Part shown: one piece after another, positions 1 to 6,852 of the stretch
Layout: each line of letters begins with the position of its first letter
Numbering within the stretch: position 1 is the first letter of the stretch
NCBI RefSeq assembly: GCF_011753055.1
Contig: NZ_VWWJ01000040.1
Span: forward strand, 1 to 51,638
Length of the DNA: 51,638 nucleotides
From: Burkholderia sp. Ax-1719
GTDB lineage: Bacteria > Pseudomonadota > Gammaproteobacteria > Burkholderiales > Burkholderiaceae
Direction: 5' to 3'
Translations under genes and position numbers: made by a program
The notes under the pieces: generated by a model
Seen by the model: the letters and a program-made list of their open reading frames with translations, nothing else
Databases searched by the model: none
What the model was told of the DNA's origin: nothing

Positions 1-222
1 GTCGGCGCCGGGCAGGGCGGCGATGCCCGCGCCAACCCCTGCTGCGGCCAGCGACGGCACGCGCACGAGCACCGGCTCGGCCTTCTTGCGGGCGAGCGCG
101 GCCTTGCGGGCGGCGGTGAGGCGGGCAGTGGTGGCGGACGGCAGGCTGGCCGCGCTCTCGTCTAGCGCGCGGCGCATCCCCTGCACGAACTCTAATTCTT
201 TGATTTCGAGAGCGGAGCTCAT
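1..222 (-). CDS. DUF3619 family protein, N-terminal part (cut by window edge)
   Basis: Partial gene of unknown function. Only the first 74 residues are in the window. They begin MSSALEIKELEF and continue with an Arg/Ala/Leu-rich amphipathic stretch (RRALDESAASLPSATTARL, then AARKAALARKK), which is the pattern I associate with DUF3619. A more hydrophobic Ala/Gly stretch starts near residue 58 and may lead into a membrane segment outside the window. Its ATG overlaps the TGA of the upstream sigma factor gene by four bases (ATGA), so the two are almost certainly translationally coupled. Such pairing often marks a sigma/anti-sigma module, but nothing visible here proves that role. The family call is by pattern only. 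Confidence 0.7.
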   Translation of the reverse strand, partial: MSSALEIKELEFVQGMRRALDESAASLPSATTARLTAARKAALARKKAEPVLVRVPSLAAAGVGAGIAALPGAD

Positions 223-782
223 AGCGTGATTCCTTTGGCCTTGAGCGCCTGAGCCAGCGTGTGCGTAGCCCGCGAACAGTGCGTTTTCACGCTACCTTCG
301 GAGCAGCCCATGGCGGCGGCGGTTTCGGCGACATCCATATCTTCCCAGTAACGCATCAGAAACGCCTCCCGTTGACGTGCCGGTAATTTCTGGATTTCTT
401 CTTCGATCAGCTTGAGGACCTGTTCGCGCTCGAATTGCTGCTCGCTGCTCTCGACGCCGGGCGAACCCGATTCGGACTCGAAAGTTTCGAGGATGTCGAA
501 CTCCTCGTCGTCGGCACCGCCGAGGGACGAGAAAAGGCTCACCCACGTATTGCGTACTTTCTGCCGACGAAAATAGTCGTGCATCGTATTCTGCAAAATA
601 CGCTGGAAGAGCAGGGGGAGTTCGGCGGGCGGGCGGTCTCCGTATTTTTCCGCGAGCTTGATCATCGCGTCCTGCACGATGTCGAGCGACGCGTCGTCGT
701 CGCGTACGGCGTAGACCGTCTGCTTGAACGCGCGTCTTTCGACGCCCGCCAGGAAATCGGCGAGTTCCTTGTCTGATGCCAT
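219..782 (-). CDS. RNA polymerase sigma factor, ECF-like sigma-70 family
   Basis: A 187-residue sigma factor containing region 2 and region 4 only, so it is of the small ECF type. Region 2 lies at about residues 15-75 (DASLDIVQDAMIKLAEKYGD, then LLFQRILQNTMHDYFRR). An acidic, Ser-rich linker follows (about 80-120), then region 4 at about 128-180 (LPARQREAFLMRYWEDMDV, helix-turn-helix around AAAMGCSEGSVKTHCSRA). I chose the ATG at 782 because homology starts there. A TTG-initiated extension to 995 would add 71 Arg-rich residues unlike any sigma factor. It is followed by an overlapping DUF3619 gene and is divergent from ilvIHC. The target promoters cannot be inferred. Confidence 0.88.
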   Translation of the reverse strand: MASDKELADFLAGVERRAFKQTVYAVRDDDASLDIVQDAMIKLAEKYGDRPPAELPLLFQRILQNTMHDYFRRQKVRNTWVSLFSSLGGADDEEFDILETFESESGSPGVESSEQQFEREQVLKLIEEEIQKLPARQREAFLMRYWEDMDVAETAAAMGCSEGSVKTHCSRATHTLAQALKAKGITL

Positions 783-1202
783 CCGTTGCAGGCGCCGCCA
801 CCAGCGTACGCGTAATCGTTCGAAAAATGTCGTAAAACTGGCGGATCGTAGCAAATTTCCGCACGAGCGGGCTAGCAGTCCGGCCAGACGTTTGCGTTCG
901 AGCTGGAAAAAACGCAGGCGCCGCTTTCTATTACCTTTTGACGGGATGTCGCGGGCCTTGTCTGCGTCTTTCAAATGGCTTGAGCGAGAAGCCAACCTGA
1001 TTCTAGCGGATCGTGTTGTACCACCGGTCTGTAAGTGGTCTCTACGCTGGTTCTATGTGAATGCACGCAAATTCGTGGCGCTTGCAACGTTTATTCCCGA
1101 TGCGGCGCGAATGAACCATGAATGCACAATAAGCGCTTGACCGAATGCTTTCGAGCCGCTATCTTCGACGGTTCGCAACATAAGTGACTTGTCTCAATTC
1201 GG
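783..1202. other. Divergent intergenic region between sigma factor gene and ilvI
   Basis: About 420 bases without a convincing gene. It holds a clear plus-strand promoter for ilvIHC at 1137-1165. A weaker minus-strand -10 (TAGAAT, plus coordinates 1005-1000) could serve the sigma factor gene, but it has no recognisable -35 at the right distance, so I do not annotate it as a promoter. The remainder is unremarkable, with locally lower GC around 1080-1140. Confidence 0.6.
1137..1165 (+). promoter_or_regulatory. Predicted sigma-70 promoter of ilvIHC
   Basis: TTGACC at 1137-1142 and TATCTT at 1160-1165 are separated by exactly 17 bases. The start site would be near 1172, leaving a 5' leader of about 140 nt before ilvI. 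This is the best promoter-like sequence in the divergent region. Confidence 0.6.
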
Positions 1203-1313
1203 ATGTGGCCCAAGAAGCTCATCTGTCAACTGGACGCGCCGCTTGAACCCGAGCCACAAGCCCGGCAGAGAGCACCCGATCAAATTTTTGCCGAAATTTC
1301 GAAAGGTGAATGA
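1203..1313 (+). CDS. Possible upstream ORF overlapping the ilvI start
   Basis: A 36-codon frame starts ATG TGG CCC at 1203, inside the predicted ilvI leader. Its TGA (1311-1313) overlaps the two tandem ATG codons at 1310 and 1313. The peptide begins MWPKKLICQLDAPLEPEP and has no run of Ile, Leu or Val codons, so it does not look like a classical branched-chain attenuator peptide. No Shine-Dalgarno sequence is visible before 1203. It could couple translation into ilvI or simply be chance. Confidence 0.25.
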   Translation: MWPKKLICQLDAPLEPEPQARQRAPDQIFAEISKGE

Positions 1314-3088
1314 TGAATATGCCCAGCGCGGAATTCTCCACGTCGGTCCCCCCCTCGCAAGAATCTGACCCTCAAGCTGCAACCTCTATCGGCGGAACCG
1401 TGCTGATGAAGGCGCTCGCCGACGAGCAGGTCGAATTCATCTGGGGCTACCCCGGCGGCTCGGTACTCTACATCTACGACGAGCTGTACAAGCAGGACAA
1501 GATCCAGCACGTTCTCGTGCGCCACGAACAGGCAGCCGTGCACGCGGCGGACGCGTATGCGCGTTCGACCGGCAATGTCGGCGTGTGCCTCGTGACCTCG
1601 GGACCTGGCGTCACCAATGCGGTGACGGGCATCGCGACGGCCTATATGGACTCGATCCCGATGGTGATCATCAGCGGCCAGGTGCCTACCGCCGCGATTG
1701 GTCAAGACGCCTTCCAGGAGTGCGACACGGTCGGCATCACGCGTCCCTGCGTGAAGCACAACTTCCTCGTGAAGGACGTGCGCGACCTCGCCGCTACCGT
1801 CAAAAAAGCTTTCTACATTGCGCGCACCGGCCGTCCCGGCCCCGTGCTGATCGACATTCCGAAGGACGTGTCGAAGACGCCGTGCGCGTATGAACCGGTC
1901 AAGAACGTCACGCTGCGTTCGTATAACCCGGTCACGAAGGGCCACTCGGGGCAGATCCGCAAAGCGGTTTCGCTGCTTCTCTCGGCCAAACGTCCGTATA
2001 TCTACACCGGCGGCGGCATCATCCTCGCGGATGCGTCGCGCGAACTGAACCAGTTCGCCGATCTGCTCGGCTACCCGGTCACGAACACGCTGATGGGTCT
2101 GGGCGGCTACCGCGCAAGCGACCGCAAGTTCCTCGGCATGCTCGGCATGCACGGCACCTACGAAGCCAACATGGCCATGCAGCACTGCGACGTGCTGATC
2201 GCCATCGGTGCGCGCTTCGACGACCGTGTGATCGGCGATCCGGCGCACTTCGCTTCCCGCCCGCGCAAGATCATTCACATCGACATCGACCCGTCGTCGA
2301 TCTCGAAGCGCGTGAAGGTCGATATCCCCATCGTTGGCGACGTCAAGGAAGTGCTCAAGGAGCTCATCGAGCAGCTTCAGCACGCCGAACACGGCCCCGA
2401 TACGGCGGCTCTGGCCGACTGGTGGAAGGACATCGAAGGCTGGCGTGAAAAGAACTGCCTGAAGTTCGACCGTTCGAGCGAAATCATCAAGCCGCAGTAC
2501 GTGGTGGAAAAGGCGTGGGAACTCACGGGCGGCAACGCTTTCGTGTGTTCGGACGTCGGCCAGCACCAGATGTGGGCGGCGCAGTTCTATCGCTTCAACC
2601 AGCCGCGCCGCTGGATCAATTCGGGCGGCCTCGGCACCATGGGCTTCGGCCTGCCGGCGGCGATGGGCGTGAAGATGGCCCACCCGGACGACGACGTCCT
2701 GTGTATCACGGGCGAAGGCTCGATCCAGATGTGCATTCAGGAGCTGTCGACCTGCAAGCAGTACGACACGCCCGTGAAGATCATTTCGCTGAACAACCGC
2801 TACCTCGGCATGGTCCGCCAGTGGCAGCAGATCGAATACAGCAAGCGCTATTCGCATTCCTATATGGATGCGCTGCCTGACTTCGTGAAGCTCGCCGAAG
2901 CGTTCGGCCACGTCGGCATGCGGATCGAAAAGACGGCCGATGTGGAGCCGGCGCTCAAAGAAGCGCTGCGCTTGAAGGACCGCACGGTGTTCCTCGATTT
3001 CCAGACCGACCCTTCCGAAAACGTCTGGCCGATGGTTCAGGCCGGCAAGGGCATCACCGAGATGCTGCTCGGTTCGGAAGACCTGTAA
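1313..3088 (+). CDS. ilvI: Acetolactate synthase large (catalytic) subunit
   Basis: The catalytic subunit of acetohydroxyacid synthase condenses pyruvate with pyruvate or 2-oxobutyrate, the first shared step to valine, leucine and isoleucine. It uses ThDP, Mg and FAD in the cytoplasm. The 591 residues show the N-terminal PYR domain with WGYPGGSVLY (44-53) and the activating Glu72 in RHEQAAVHAADAYA. The central FAD domain follows, then the C-terminal PP domain with the metal/ThDP motif GEGS (467-470) ending in NN (494-495). The Glu in place of the usual GDG Asp is, as far as I recall, normal in this genus. The start is ambiguous between ATG at 1310, 1313 and 1319; AAAGGTG at 1302-1308 fits 1313 or 1319 best. 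It forms an operon with ilvH and ilvC. Confidence 0.96.
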   Translation: MNMPSAEFSTSVPPSQESDPQAATSIGGTVLMKALADEQVEFIWGYPGGSVLYIYDELYKQDKIQHVLVRHEQAAVHAADAYARSTGNVGVCLVTSGPGVTNAVTGIATAYMDSIPMVIISGQVPTAAIGQDAFQECDTVGITRPCVKHNFLVKDVRDLAATVKKAFYIARTGRPGPVLIDIPKDVSKTPCAYEPVKNVTLRSYNPVTKGHSGQIRKAVSLLLSAKRPYIYTGGGIILADASRELNQFADLLGYPVTNTLMGLGGYRASDRKFLGMLGMHGTYEANMAMQHCDVLIAIGARFDDRVIGDPAHFASRPRKIIHIDIDPSSISKRVKVDIPIVGDVKEVLKELIEQLQHAEHGPDTAALADWWKDIEGWREKNCLKFDRSSEIIKPQYVVEKAWELTGGNAFVCSDVGQHQMWAAQFYRFNQPRRWINSGGLGTMGFGLPAAMGVKMAHPDDDVLCITGEGSIQMCIQELSTCKQYDTPVKIISLNNRYLGMVRQWQQIEYSKRYSHSYMDALPDFVKLAEAFGHVGMRIEKTADVEPALKEALRLKDRTVFLDFQTDPSENVWPMVQAGKGITEMLLGSEDL

Positions 3089-3216
3089 CGGTATTTGCAC
3101 GGCGCCGTTTCGACCTCGCGCGGCGCGCGTCCACATAACGGGCGCGCGAGTTCGCGGGGGAGAACGGCAGCCACGGCATCTGAGAAAACGTCGCTGGATA
3201 AATCGCGGATCACATC

Positions 3217-3708
3217 ATGAGACACATCATTTCCGTTCTGCTGGAAAACGAACCGGGCGCGCTTTCGCGCGTGGTCGGTCTGTTCTCCGCACGCGGCTAC
3301 AACATTGAAACCTTGACGGTGGCGCCGACCGAAGACCGTTCGCTGTCGCGCATGACCATCGTTTCCATTGGCTCGGACGACGTGATCGAACAGATCACGA
3401 AGCATCTGAACCGCCTGATCGAGGTGGTGAAAGTGGTCGACCTTACCGAGGGCGCCCACATCGAGCGCGAGCTAATGCTGATCAAGGTAAGGGCGGTCGG
3501 CAAGGAACGTGAGGAGATGAAGCGGATGGCGGATATTTTCCGTGGCCGCATCATCGACGTCACCGAAAAGACCTACACGATCGAACTGACGGGCGCGAGC
3601 GACAAGCTCGACGCTTTCATTGAAGCGATCGACGCAACCGCCATTCTCGAAACCGTCCGTACGGGCGGCTCGGGCATCGGGCGCGGAGAGCGCATTCTGA
3701 AGGTGTAA
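3217..3708 (+). CDS. ilvH: Acetolactate synthase small (regulatory) subunit
   Basis: The 163-residue regulatory partner of IlvI activates the catalytic subunit and confers feedback inhibition by valine. The N-terminal ACT domain (residues 1-75) is typical: MRHIISVLLENEPGALSRVV, then GYNIETLTVAPTEDRSLSRM. The C-terminal AHAS-small domain begins near ERELMLIKVRA and ends GIGRGERILKV. Length is standard for the family. It lies 128 bases after ilvI. The gap carries no clear terminator, so cotranscription with ilvI and ilvC is likely. Confidence 0.97.
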   Translation: MRHIISVLLENEPGALSRVVGLFSARGYNIETLTVAPTEDRSLSRMTIVSIGSDDVIEQITKHLNRLIEVVKVVDLTEGAHIERELMLIKVRAVGKEREEMKRMADIFRGRIIDVTEKTYTIELTGASDKLDAFIEAIDATAILETVRTGGSGIGRGERILKV

Positions 3709-3832
3709 CCCCGACCACAGTCGATCTTGCACCGGAACTTGACCGGATGAAGCGGTAACGAAACGCAGCATCCGGCGCAGCAAAAGCTAATAGCAGTACC
3801 GAAATTCACCAGACTCTCGCCAAGGAACCAAC

Positions 3833-4849
3833 ATGAAAGTTTTCTACGACAAGGACGCCGATCTCTCCCTCATCAAGGGCAAGCAGGTCACGATCATCGG
3901 TTACGGCTCGCAAGGCCACGCACACGCGCTGAACCTGAAAGACAGCGGCGTGAACGTCACGGTCGGTCTGCGCAAGAACGGCGCATCGTGGAGCAAGGCT
4001 GAGAACGCCGGCCTGCAGGTCAAGGAAGTGGCCGAAGCGGTGAAGAGCGCCGACGTCGTCATGATGCTGCTGCCGGACGAGCAGATCGCTGACGTCTACG
4101 CGAAGGAAGTCCACGCGAACATCAAGAACGGCGCAGCACTGGCCTTCGCGCACGGCTTCAACGTGCACTACGGCGCAGTGATCCCGCGTGCGGATCTGGA
4201 CGTCATCATGATCGCGCCGAAGGCTCCGGGCCACACGGTTCGCGGTACGTACTCGCAAGGCGGCGGCGTGCCCCACCTGATCGCTGTCCACCAGGACAAG
4301 TCGGGCGCAGCGCGTGACATCGCCCTGTCGTACGCAGCAGCGAACGGCGGCGGCCGTGCCGGCATCATCGAAACGAACTTCCGCGAAGAGACCGAAACCG
4401 ACCTGTTCGGCGAACAGGCTGTTCTGTGCGGCGGTACGGTCGAGCTGATCAAGGCTGGCTTCGAAACGCTGGTGGAAGCCGGCTACGCGCCGGAAATGGC
4501 GTACTTCGAATGCCTGCACGAACTGAAGCTGATCGTCGACCTGATCTATGAAGGCGGCATCGCCAACATGAACTACTCGATCTCGAACAACGCCGAATAC
4601 GGCGAGTACGTGACCGGCCCGCGCGTCGTCACGTCGGAGACGAAGAAGGTCATGAAGGAAGTCCTGAAGGACATCCAGACCGGCGAATACGCCAAGAGCT
4701 TCATCCTTGAAAACAAGGCTGGCGCTCCGACGCTGCAATCGCGCCGCCGTCTGGGCGCCGAGCACCAGATCGAAACGGTCGGTGCAAAGCTGCGCGCGAT
4801 GATGCCGTGGATCGCCGCAAACAAGCTGGTCGACCAGTCGAAGAACTAA
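3833..4849 (+). CDS. ilvC: Ketol-acid reductoisomerase (NADP+), class I
   Basis: Second step of branched-chain amino acid synthesis: Mg-dependent alkyl migration and NADPH reduction of acetolactate or acetohydroxybutyrate. The 338 residues have the class I (short) layout. The Rossmann dinucleotide motif GYGSQGHA lies at 23-30. The knotted C-terminal domain carries the metal-binding residues in ETDLFGEQAVLCGG, the second acidic site FECLHELKLIVD, and SISNNAEYG near the substrate pocket. AAGGA at 3823-3827 precedes the ATG with good spacing. It is 124 bases after ilvH and is followed by a strong terminator at 4923-4960. Confidence 0.98.
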   Translation: MKVFYDKDADLSLIKGKQVTIIGYGSQGHAHALNLKDSGVNVTVGLRKNGASWSKAENAGLQVKEVAEAVKSADVVMMLLPDEQIADVYAKEVHANIKNGAALAFAHGFNVHYGAVIPRADLDVIMIAPKAPGHTVRGTYSQGGGVPHLIAVHQDKSGAARDIALSYAAANGGGRAGIIETNFREETETDLFGEQAVLCGGTVELIKAGFETLVEAGYAPEMAYFECLHELKLIVDLIYEGGIANMNYSISNNAEYGEYVTGPRVVTSETKKVMKEVLKDIQTGEYAKSFILENKAGAPTLQSRRRLGAEHQIETVGAKLRAMMPWIAANKLVDQSKN

Positions 4850-4922
4850 TCTGACACAGCCTGTGTGACCGGCTGAGCGGTTTTGACGACCGGGCAGCCG
4901 TCATTCCTGAGTCAGACTCAAC

Positions 4923-4960
4923 AAAAGCCGCCCAGGTGCGATGATGCCTGGGCGGCTTTT
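4923..4960 (+). terminator. Intrinsic terminator after ilvC
   Basis: A perfect 14-bp stem (AAAAGCCGCCCAGG with CCTGGGCGGCTTTT), a 10-base loop and flanking A and T tracts. It ends the ilvIHC transcript. Confidence 0.93.
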
Positions 4961-4968
4961 GCTATGCT
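4960..4968 (+). promoter_or_regulatory. Possible extended -10 promoter for psd-pssA
   Basis: TGCTATGCT abuts the 3' edge of the ilvC terminator. It gives an extended -10 (TG-N-TATGCT) but no good -35, which would fall inside the terminator stem. The start site would be near 4975, giving a short leader of about 23 nt. Confidence 0.4.
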
Positions 4969-4997
4969 ACGGGTTTTAAAATAACAGCGAAGCCACT

Positions 4998-5651
4998 ATG
5001 AATTACCCCCATCCGATCATCGCGCGCGAAGGCTGGCCGTTCATCGCCATTGCGGCCGTCGTGACGCTCTTGATCCATGCGGTCGCAGGCTTCGGCTATG
5101 CATGGCCGTTCTGGCTCATCACGATCTTCGTCGTTCAGTTCTTCCGCGATCCGCCGCGCCCGATTCCGACCCAGGCCAACGCCGTGCTGTGCCCGGCCGA
5201 TGGCCGCATCGTTGCGGTCGAAACCGCGCACGATCCGTATGCCAACCGTGAAGCGCTGAAGATCAGCGTGTTCATGAACGTCTTCAACGTCCACTCGCAA
5301 CGCTCGCCCGTGGACGGCGCCGTCGCCAAGGTCGAATACTTCCCGGGCGCGTACCTGAACGCCGCCATCGACAAGGCGTCGACCGAAAACGAGCGCAACG
5401 CCGTGGTGCTGACGATGGCCGACGGCACGACCGTCACCTCGGTGCAGATCGCCGGCCTGATCGCACGCCGCATTCTCTGCTACGTGCGCGCCGGCGAGCC
5501 GCTCTCGCGCGGCCAGCGCTATGGCTTCATCCGTTTCGGCTCGCGCGTCGACGTGTATCTGCCGGTGGGCAGCCGTCCGCGCGTGTCGATCGGCGAGAAG
5601 GTGTCCGCCTCGTCGACGATCCTTGCTGAACTGCCGACCCAATCGGCATAA
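4998..5651 (+). CDS. psd: Phosphatidylserine decarboxylase proenzyme, short form
   Basis: Membrane-associated enzyme that decarboxylates phosphatidylserine to phosphatidylethanolamine. It cleaves itself to form a pyruvoyl cofactor. At 217 residues it belongs to the short type rather than the roughly 320-residue E. coli type. A hydrophobic N-terminal hairpin spans residues 13-47. The core then shows QFFRDPPR, LCPADGRIV, the histidine-containing FMNVFNVHSQRSPVDG (92-107) and the self-cleavage motif RFGSR, with the predicted cut between Gly181 and Ser182. It lies 11 bases upstream of pssA, which makes its substrate. Confidence 0.95.
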   Translation: MNYPHPIIAREGWPFIAIAAVVTLLIHAVAGFGYAWPFWLITIFVVQFFRDPPRPIPTQANAVLCPADGRIVAVETAHDPYANREALKISVFMNVFNVHSQRSPVDGAVAKVEYFPGAYLNAAIDKASTENERNAVVLTMADGTTVTSVQIAGLIARRILCYVRAGEPLSRGQRYGFIRFGSRVDVYLPVGSRPRVSIGEKVSASSTILAELPTQSA

Positions 5652-5662
5652 GGAGGGTAGCG

Positions 5663-6538
5663 ATGGCCGGACTCAAACCGCGTCGACCCCGTAATCCCGG
5701 CGGCGCGCCGCTGCCGCGCCCGTTCCGCCGCAACAAGGCCATGCAGGAATCGGTTGGCCCTGCGGCGAGCCGCCGGGCCGCGCGCCAGGAATTCCTGAAG
5801 AAGCGCGGCATTTATCTGCTGCCCAATGCGTTCACCACGGCCGCGCTGTTCTGCGGTTTCTTCGCTGTTGTGCAGGCGATGAACGTGCGCTTCGAGGTGG
5901 CGGCCATCGCCATCTTCGTGGCCATGGTGCTCGACGGCATGGACGGCCGCGTGGCGCGCATGACGCATTCGCAGAGCGCGTTCGGTGAGCAGTTCGACAG
6001 TCTTTCGGACATGGTGTCGTTCGGCGTCGCGCCGGCGCTTGTGATGTACGAGTGGGTGCTCAAGGACCTCGGGCGCTGGGGGTGGCTGGCGGCCTTCGTC
6101 TACTGCTCGGGCGCTGCGTTGCGTCTGGCGCGTTTCAACACCAATATCGCCGTGGTGGACAAGCGCTTCTTCCAGGGCCTGCCGAGTCCGGCTGCGGCTG
6201 CACTGATCGCCGGTTTCGTGTGGCTCACCACCGATAACCGCGTGCCGGTCAAGCTCTCGTGGCTGCCGTGGGTCGCGTTCGTGCTGACCATCTACGCGGG
6301 CGTGACGATGGTGTCGAACGCGCCGTTCTACAGCGGCAAGGCGCTCGACATACGCCATCGCGTGCCGTTCGCGGCCACGCTGCTGGTGGTGGTGGCGTTC
6401 GTGCTGGTGTCGTCCGATCCGCCGCTGATGCTGTTTGGCCTGTTCGTGCTGTATGGTCTGTCGGGTTATGTGTTCTGGGCCTGGCGGTCGGTGCGCGGAC
6501 GTAACAATCCGGCGAGATCGTCGCCGAGAGAGCGATAG
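5663..6538 (+). CDS. pssA: CDP-diacylglycerol--serine O-phosphatidyltransferase
   Basis: Integral membrane enzyme that makes phosphatidylserine from CDP-diacylglycerol and serine, feeding Psd. The 291 residues start with a basic cytoplasmic tail (1-49), then several hydrophobic segments. The CDP-alcohol phosphatidyltransferase motif is complete: D94-G95, A98-R99, G108, D112, D116. AAGGAGG at 5651-5657 fixes the start, and the site overlaps the last base of psd. The two genes are evidently one operon, closed by the terminator at 6561-6592. Confidence 0.96.
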   Translation: MAGLKPRRPRNPGGAPLPRPFRRNKAMQESVGPAASRRAARQEFLKKRGIYLLPNAFTTAALFCGFFAVVQAMNVRFEVAAIAIFVAMVLDGMDGRVARMTHSQSAFGEQFDSLSDMVSFGVAPALVMYEWVLKDLGRWGWLAAFVYCSGAALRLARFNTNIAVVDKRFFQGLPSPAAAALIAGFVWLTTDNRVPVKLSWLPWVAFVLTIYAGVTMVSNAPFYSGKALDIRHRVPFAATLLVVVAFVLVSSDPPLMLFGLFVLYGLSGYVFWAWRSVRGRNNPARSSPRER

Positions 6539-6560
6539 GGCGTTCGGTCGCCCAGGATGC

Positions 6561-6592
6561 AAAAAGGGCTGCGCATGAGCGCGGCCCTTTTT
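6561..6592 (+). terminator. Intrinsic terminator after pssA
   Basis: AAAAAGGGCTGCGC pairs with GCGCGGCCCTTTTT (14 bp with one G-U) around an ATGA tetraloop, followed by TTTT G TTTT-like sequence. It separates psd-pssA from the leuA promoter. Confidence 0.92.
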
Positions 6593-6626
6593 GTTTTGCG
6601 GCGCGCCACGACCGGGCGCATTCGGA

Positions 6627-6655
6627 TTGCGCTATCACCAGAATCCGGCTATAGT
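6627..6655 (+). promoter_or_regulatory. Predicted promoter of the leuA leader
   Basis: TTGCGC (6627-6632) and TATAGT (6650-6655) with a 17-base spacer. The expected start site, 6-7 bases downstream, is the G at 6661 or the A at 6662, which is the first base of the leader-peptide ATG. The leader would therefore be translated from a leaderless mRNA. Confidence 0.65.
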
Positions 6656-6661
6656 CGGCTG

Positions 6662-6745
6662 ATGGACACCATCCAGTTCCCCTTCTTCTCCCTTCAAGCC
6701 GGCGCGCCCCTACGCACGCTAGCGCTAGCGCGCCTGCCGCGCTGA
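6662..6745 (+). CDS. Candidate leuA leader peptide (attenuator)
   Basis: A 27-codon frame begins MDTIQFPFFSLQAG and ends LRTLALARLPR followed by TGA. Five of the 27 residues are Leu. Three of these (codons 17, 20, 22 at 6710, 6719, 6725) are CTA; by eye I find no CTA among the roughly 35 leucine codons of leuA itself. Rare leucine codons clustered before leuA are the hallmark of a leucine-sensing leader such as enteric leuL. No Shine-Dalgarno exists because the predicted transcript starts at the ATG; trpL of Sinorhizobium is a known leaderless precedent. Expression is not proven by sequence alone. Confidence 0.55.
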   Translation: MDTIQFPFFSLQAGAPLRTLALARLPR

Positions 6746-6820
6746 TCTCGCTCGCCCTCCGTAAGCCTCGTTCATTGTCAGCGTCGCCATCGGTGGCGCG
6801 AACACCCAAAATCCGTTTTT
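6701..6820 (+). promoter_or_regulatory. Possible alternative RNA structures of the leuA attenuator
   Basis: GGCGCGC (6701-6707) can pair with GCGCGCC (6728-6734), looping out the three CTA codons. The second segment can instead pair with GGCGCG at 6795-6800. That third segment otherwise forms a small hairpin with 6782-6789 (loop TCGG). A T5 tract follows at 6816-6820, about 15 bases past the hairpin, so it is not a textbook terminator. The mutually exclusive pairings fit attenuation, but the mechanism is inferred. Confidence 0.35.
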
Positions 6821-6852
6821 AGACACTGAACAAGTCCCCCCGGAGACCCAAA

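Noticed and set aside
783..995. N-terminal extension of the sigma factor from a TTG at 995.
   Set aside because: The extra 71 residues are Arg-rich without sigma features, whereas the ATG at 782 gives the expected region 2 start and family length.
2711..2722. GEG instead of GDG in the ThDP motif of IlvI as a loss-of-function change.
   Set aside because: The rest of the motif and the NN pair are intact, and to my knowledge this variant is usual in Burkholderiaceae.
6782..6820. Classical intrinsic terminator before leuA.
   Set aside because: The hairpin is short and the T5 tract lies about 15 bases downstream, so it does not qualify as a standard terminator. It is kept only as part of the attenuator hypothesis.
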